Source: an uncultured Bacteroidota bacterium (GTDB lineage Bacteria > Bacteroidota > Bacteroidia > B-17B0 > Aurantibacillaceae). From it: DNA of 64,000 nt. Location: assembly GCA_937873155.1 (NCBI GenBank), contig CALMVZ010000011.1, positions 310,001 through 374,000 of the forward strand, written 5' to 3'. Below are positions 60,233 through 64,000 of the stretch, piece after piece. The first letter of the stretch is position 1, and each line of letters opens with the position of its first letter. Both the position numbers and the translations under genes were made by a program. The notes beneath the pieces are model-generated. The model did no database searches and was not told the DNA's origin. It was given only the letters and a program-made list of their open reading frames with translations.

Positions 60233-61219
60233 ATGTATAGTGAAGAATTGAAGAAAGGATACCTCGAAAAAAAAATTGATCCGTCGCTTGACCTGTTCAA
60301 AGAGATCAAGTACCTTCAACAAAAAAAGAATGCCGTTATTCTCGCACATTATTACCAAGACGCTGACATACAAGATATTGCTGATTATATCGGCGATAGT
60401 CTCGGATTAGCCCAGGAAGCCCAGAAAACGGATGCAAAAATAATTCTTTTTGCCGGTGTTCACTTTATGGCTGAAACGGCGAAAATTTTAAATCCTGCAA
60501 AAAAAGTTTTAATACCGGATCTCAAGGCCGGATGCTCTCTCGCTGATTCTTGTCCGCCCGAAAAATTTGCAGCTTTCAAACAACAACATCCGGATCATAT
60601 CGTTATTACTTATATAAATTGTACAGCAGAAATAAAAGCGTTGAGTGATATAATTTGTACAAGCAGTAATGCTGTTAAGATAGTAGAAAGTTTACCTAAG
60701 GATCAGAAAATTATTTTTGCTCCTGATAAGAATCTTGGCGCTTATATTAATAAAAAAACCGGACGAAACATGGTGTTGTGGGATGGGGCTTGTATGGTAC
60801 ATGAAATTTTTTCGTTAGAAAAAATTATAAAATTAAAGATCCAACATCCCGAAGCGGAATTAATAGCGCATCCGGAATGTGAAGCTGCTGTTTTAGAAAA
60901 AGCAGATTTTATTGGAAGTACAACAGCGCTTTTAAATTATTCGAAAAAAAGTAATAAGAAAGAATTTATAGTTGCCACCGAAACAGGGATATTACATCAA
61001 ATGCAAAAAGCGAGCCCTGGTAAAACGTTTATTCCTGCACCGCCTAATAACAGTTGCGCGTGCAATGATTGCCCTTACATGAAACTAAATACACTCGAAA
61101 AAATATACAACGCTTTAAAATACGAACAACCCGAACTTTTAATGGATGAAAGCCTGCTTTTATCAGCTAAAAAACCTATAGTAAAGATGCTGGAATTATC
61201 TTCCAGATTCGGTTTATAA
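60233..61219 (+). CDS. nadA: Quinolinate synthase NadA
   Basis: A 328-residue cytoplasmic [4Fe-4S] enzyme that condenses iminoaspartate with dihydroxyacetone phosphate to quinolinate in NAD synthesis. Core motifs: [64 protein letters not shown] (first cluster Cys), [22 protein letters not shown] (second) and [20 protein letters not shown] (third, with accompanying Cys). Length is normal. nadB and nadC are not in the window; a GTG-started MORN gene follows after 24 bp. Confidence 0.96.
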   Translation: MYSEELKKGYLEKKIDPSLDLFKEIKYLQQKKNAVILAHYYQDADIQDIADYIGDSLGLAQEAQKTDAKIILFAGVHFMAETAKILNPAKKVLIPDLKAGCSLADSCPPEKFAAFKQQHPDHIVITYINCTAEIKALSDIICTSSNAVKIVESLPKDQKIIFAPDKNLGAYINKKTGRNMVLWDGACMVHEIFSLEKIIKLKIQHPEAELIAHPECEAAVLEKADFIGSTTALLNYSKKSNKKEFIVATETGILHQMQKASPGKTFIPAPPNNSCACNDCPYMKLNTLEKIYNALKYEQPELLMDESLLLSAKKPIVKMLELSSRFGL

Positions 61220-61243
61220 ATCTTATATTTAAGGAGATAAAAA

Positions 61244-62908
61244 GTGAGCTTTTTTAACAGACATATTCTTTTATTTTTTACTGTTCTTATAGTGAATTAT
61301 ATAACCGCTCAAACCAATCCGAACGGTTTTAATAAATTTTATTATGATAACGGGGCTTTATCATCTGAAGGATATATGAAAGATGGTAAACCGGATGGTT
61401 ATTGGAAAAATTACTTTAAGAATGGAAAAGTAAAAACAGAAGGTAACCGAAAAAATTTTTTATTAGATAGTATCTGGAAATTTTATTCTGAGAATGGAAG
61501 ATTAGCTAAAAGTATTTCTTATAAAGAAGGAAAAAAGGATGGTTATACCTGTGTATATGATACCGGACAAAAAATAGTATCACGTGAACTTTTCGTGAAT
61601 GATATAAAACAAGGTGTTACAAAATATTATCATAGGTCAGGAAAAGTAAAACAAACATTACCGTATATAGCAGGTAAACCGGAAGGTATTTCTTACGAGT
61701 TTAATGAAGATTCTGTTATAGTTGCTATTTTCCGTTATAAACAAGGTGTTCTGCAGGGATTGGAAAGAATAAACAGAACAGATCATGAAGGAAAAAAACA
61801 AGGAATATGGAAAGAGTTCTATGATGATGGAAAAGTAAAAAAGGAGTCACGTTTTAATGATGATGTTTTAGATGGATATGTGAAAGAATATGACACAAAG
61901 GAAAGCCTGGTTAAAATAAATAAATACAGTTTCGGAAAAGAAATTAAGAATGCTCCTGAATTAGCAGTAGTAGAAATATTCAAGCAATATTATGATGACG
62001 GAACTTTAAAATATGAAGGTCCTTATGCAGATGGTTACGCTGTAGGAACACATTACCATTATAAACAAAAATACCAGTGTGATTCTTTATTATTCCGTCG
62101 AGATGACAGTACTGAGGTCTGGATCCGTAAATGGGTTTGCAGGAATGTTCCTGTTCCTGATTCGGCAATCACATATTTCGAAGGAATTATTATTGAAAAA
62201 GGCCCGGTAGATAGTATCAGGCAAAAAACAGGTACGTGGATAGAATATCATAACACCGGAGAATTCAGGGCAAAAGGATTATGTGCAGGCGGAAACAGGA
62301 TAGGAGAATGGATATTCTATTATCCGAATGGAAAAATAGAACAAAGAGGATTGTATGATAAAAAAGGCAGGCCTAAAGGCGCGTGGAAATGGTTCTATGA
62401 GAATGAAGCTTTGATGCGCGAAGAATTTTATGTGAACGGAAAACGCGAAGGCCCTATGACAGATTACGGCGAAGACGGAAAGATCTTAACCAAGGGAGAA
62501 TATTTTGATAACATGCAGGAAGGAATTTGGGTATATGAAACGCCTGAATATAAAGAGATAGGAAAATACACTAATGACAAACAAGATAGTACCTGGAGGA
62601 GTTTTTATATGCCGAAAGGAAAACCGCGTTTTGAAGGAAAATTCCTGAATGGGGAACCGGAAGGATTACATACCTGGTATTATGAGAATGGACAAAGAAT
62701 GTTCTATGGAAATTATGCGGGCGGTATGAGGCAAGGCGACTGGTTCTTTTATGATGAGAATGGGTATAATTATTTACGTATCACTTATGACAACGACATT
62801 GAAATAAAATTCCAGGGACAAAAGATAAAACCAACCTACGAGGAAAGCCTTCGCGATTATTCCAGTACGATCAAGAAAAAGAAAAAAGACGAAGAGGGTG
62901 AGCAATAA
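61244..62908 (+). CDS. Exported multi-MORN repeat protein (YwqK-like)
   Basis: A 554-residue exported protein. The start is GTG 61244, confirmed by a strong AAGGAG (61231-61236) seven bases upstream, unusual for this phylum, and by a signal peptide (HILLFFTVLIVNYITAQ). The rest is a chain of about 15 MORN/toxin-antitoxin YwqK-like units (F-Y-x-N-G-x-x-x-x-E-G, e.g. FYYDNGALSSEGYMKDGKPDGYW, FYPNGKIEQRG-like YYPNGKIEQRG, WYYENGQRMFYGNYAGGMRQGDW). MORN proteins form elongated beta arrays, often binding lipid or partner proteins. Its end overlaps the PAS sensor gene by 11 bases, suggesting a functional link. Confidence 0.9.
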   Translation: MSFFNRHILLFFTVLIVNYITAQTNPNGFNKFYYDNGALSSEGYMKDGKPDGYWKNYFKNGKVKTEGNRKNFLLDSIWKFYSENGRLAKSISYKEGKKDGYTCVYDTGQKIVSRELFVNDIKQGVTKYYHRSGKVKQTLPYIAGKPEGISYEFNEDSVIVAIFRYKQGVLQGLERINRTDHEGKKQGIWKEFYDDGKVKKESRFNDDVLDGYVKEYDTKESLVKINKYSFGKEIKNAPELAVVEIFKQYYDDGTLKYEGPYADGYAVGTHYHYKQKYQCDSLLFRRDDSTEVWIRKWVCRNVPVPDSAITYFEGIIIEKGPVDSIRQKTGTWIEYHNTGEFRAKGLCAGGNRIGEWIFYYPNGKIEQRGLYDKKGRPKGAWKWFYENEALMREEFYVNGKREGPMTDYGEDGKILTKGEYFDNMQEGIWVYETPEYKEIGKYTNDKQDSTWRSFYMPKGKPRFEGKFLNGEPEGLHTWYYENGQRMFYGNYAGGMRQGDWFFYDENGYNYLRITYDNDIEIKFQGQKIKPTYEESLRDYSSTIKKKKKDEEGEQ

Positions 62909-64000
62909 GAAGAAAATATCTGAGCCATTCCGCACCGATGCTTTAGATAACTTACCGGTAGCTGTTATTATTTTCGACAATAGCAGGATCTATTATATAA
63001 ACAAACTGGGACAAGATATTTTAGGTTCAAAAAGATCTAAAGATTTTTTGAAAGAAAAAGTCTCGGTATTTGATTTTCTATTACCGGAGTACCGTAAGAT
63101 TATTAAAGCTAATAATGTAAAAATACTTAACGGTAAACCACACGAAAGATTAGAGTTCAAGATCAAGAACCTTAAAGGAAAAGTATTACATTTTGAATCA
63201 AGTTCTAACCGAATCGAATTCAATGGTAAGAAGGTAATTCAAACCACGCTGCAGGAAGTTACCGGTAGAAAAGCGCAGGAAGAAGAATTAAAGGAGATCC
63301 GAGAAAAATTCAAGATCATTTCTGATAACGCCCACGATGTAATTTATTTTTTTACATACTCTCCAAAACCAAAGTACCTTTACATCAGCCCTTCTGTTGA
63401 AAAAGTATTAGGCTATAAGGTTGAGAATTTTTACAAAGACCCTTTCTTTCTGAATAAAAAAACCATTGGCCAAAATAATGAATTAAAAAAACACGAGCGC
63501 TCTGCTTCCGCCCTTCAAAAGAAAAACACACTCAAGCAAAAGAAAGTGGTTTATCAGTTAGTAGGCAAAGACGGTAAAAAAATATGGATGGAAGACCATA
63601 TTCTGCCAGTAAAGGACGCAAAAGGAAAAATAAAATTTGTATTTGGGATTGTAAGAGATATCACAGACCTTAAGAGTAAAGAGGAAGAGATCAAGCAGAA
63701 GTGGGGCAACTATCAAACCATGTTGGATCAATCCCCGTTCGCGTTTTTCATTCACAGGAATGGAAACTGCGAGATGTGTAATAAAGAAGCCGCAAGGATA
63801 CTCGGCTACAATTCTCCTGAAAAAGTGTATGGCAAATACCTTATAAATTTTATCGTACCCGAGCAAAGAGAGAGGGCTTTGTTGCGCCTCAAGGATGCAT
63901 TGGCAGGAAAAGAATTGGATTTTATTCCTTACCAGATCACTAACATAAAAGGAAAAAAAGTCAGCGTGGAATTAAAATCAATGCCAATGATTTTTAGCGG
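62898..64000 (+). CDS. Multi-PAS-domain sensor protein, 3' truncated by window
   Basis: The frame is open from GTG 62898 to the window end (367 codons). It has no signal peptide, so the PAS domains are cytoplasmic. Three PAS domains are visible: residues about 15-120 (NLPVAVIIFDNSRIYYINKLGQDILG), about 130-260 (FKIISDNAHDVIYFFTY ... YISPSVEKVLGYKVENFY ... HILPVKDAKGKIKFVFGIVRDITD) and from about 275 (MLDQSPFAFFIHRNGNCEMCNKEAARILGYNSPE). The output domain, probably a histidine kinase or adenylate/guanylate cyclase type, lies beyond the window. The start overlaps the MORN gene by 11 bases. Confidence 0.85.
   Translation, partial: MSNKKKISEPFRTDALDNLPVAVIIFDNSRIYYINKLGQDILGSKRSKDFLKEKVSVFDFLLPEYRKIIKANNVKILNGKPHERLEFKIKNLKGKVLHFESSSNRIEFNGKKVIQTTLQEVTGRKAQEEELKEIREKFKIISDNAHDVIYFFTYSPKPKYLYISPSVEKVLGYKVENFYKDPFFLNKKTIGQNNELKKHERSASALQKKNTLKQKKVVYQLVGKDGKKIWMEDHILPVKDAKGKIKFVFGIVRDITDLKSKEEEIKQKWGNYQTMLDQSPFAFFIHRNGNCEMCNKEAARILGYNSPEKVYGKYLINFIVPEQRERALLRLKDALAGKELDFIPYQITNIKGKKVSVELKSMPMIFS

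Overview
The window is a chromosomal stretch of a Bacteroidota (Bacteroidetes) bacterium. The evidence is a SprA type IX secretion (T9SS) translocon protein, several secreted proteins with T9SS-type C-terminal domains, a regulatory-domain-plus-barrel TonB receptor, exported TPR/SpoIIE phosphatases, a nuoA-N operon with the short NuoG form, and promoters of the TTTG-N19-TAnnTTTG type (clearest ahead of gcvH). Shine-Dalgarno sequences are mostly weak and GC is moderate. I cannot place it below phylum with confidence. I see no rRNA, tRNA, CRISPR array, prophage or intact insertion sequence.

Layout: 1-9 kb holds the 3' part of sprA, gcvH, a VanZ-like protein, an overlooked 48-residue Cys-rich exported protein, an MlaE/MlaF lipid ABC transporter pair, a Cys-cluster protein, a DivIC-like division protein, an L,D-transpeptidase and ferritin. 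9-20 kb holds a TPR-SpoIIE phosphatase, a 2'-5' RNA ligase-like protein, a TonB receptor, dprA, holB, an exported TPR-CHAT protease-like protein and a GNAT enzyme of foreign-looking codon use. 20-32.7 kb holds a hydrolase, an OmpA protein, a three-gene lipoprotein/secreted-protein operon flanked by CCCTTCGGG palindromic repeats, radA, a second TPR-SpoIIE protein, a transglycosylase, a flavin halogenase-like enzyme and a PIN-PhoH ATPase. 32.9-36.1 kb is a giant T9SS-secreted BNR/PKD protein.

The centrepiece is 36.2-49.8 kb, a complete nuoABCDEFGHIJKLMN operon for respiratory complex I. It contains three things that do not belong to the standard gene set: a 32-codon membrane microprotein ORF fitted with overlap/near-overlap between nuoH and nuoI; a decayed REP-like palindrome between nuoG and nuoH; and a four-helix-bundle (23S rRNA intervening-sequence/S23 family) gene between nuoM and nuoN. 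That gene is enclosed by 33-bp imperfect inverted repeats that fill the gap almost to the base. It looks like an insertion element whose RNA would fold into a long stem around its own gene, and it is the best candidate for an undescribed system here.

49.9-64 kb holds a DUF1028 T9SS protein, OmpA and barrel proteins, a frameshifted VOC/glyoxalase pseudogene, a STAS-like protein and methyltransferase pair, a thioredoxin, MORN-repeat proteins, a purple-acid-phosphatase-like secreted enzyme, rpiB, nadA behind a structured-looking leader, and a MORN protein overlapping a multi-PAS sensor gene that runs off the window end.
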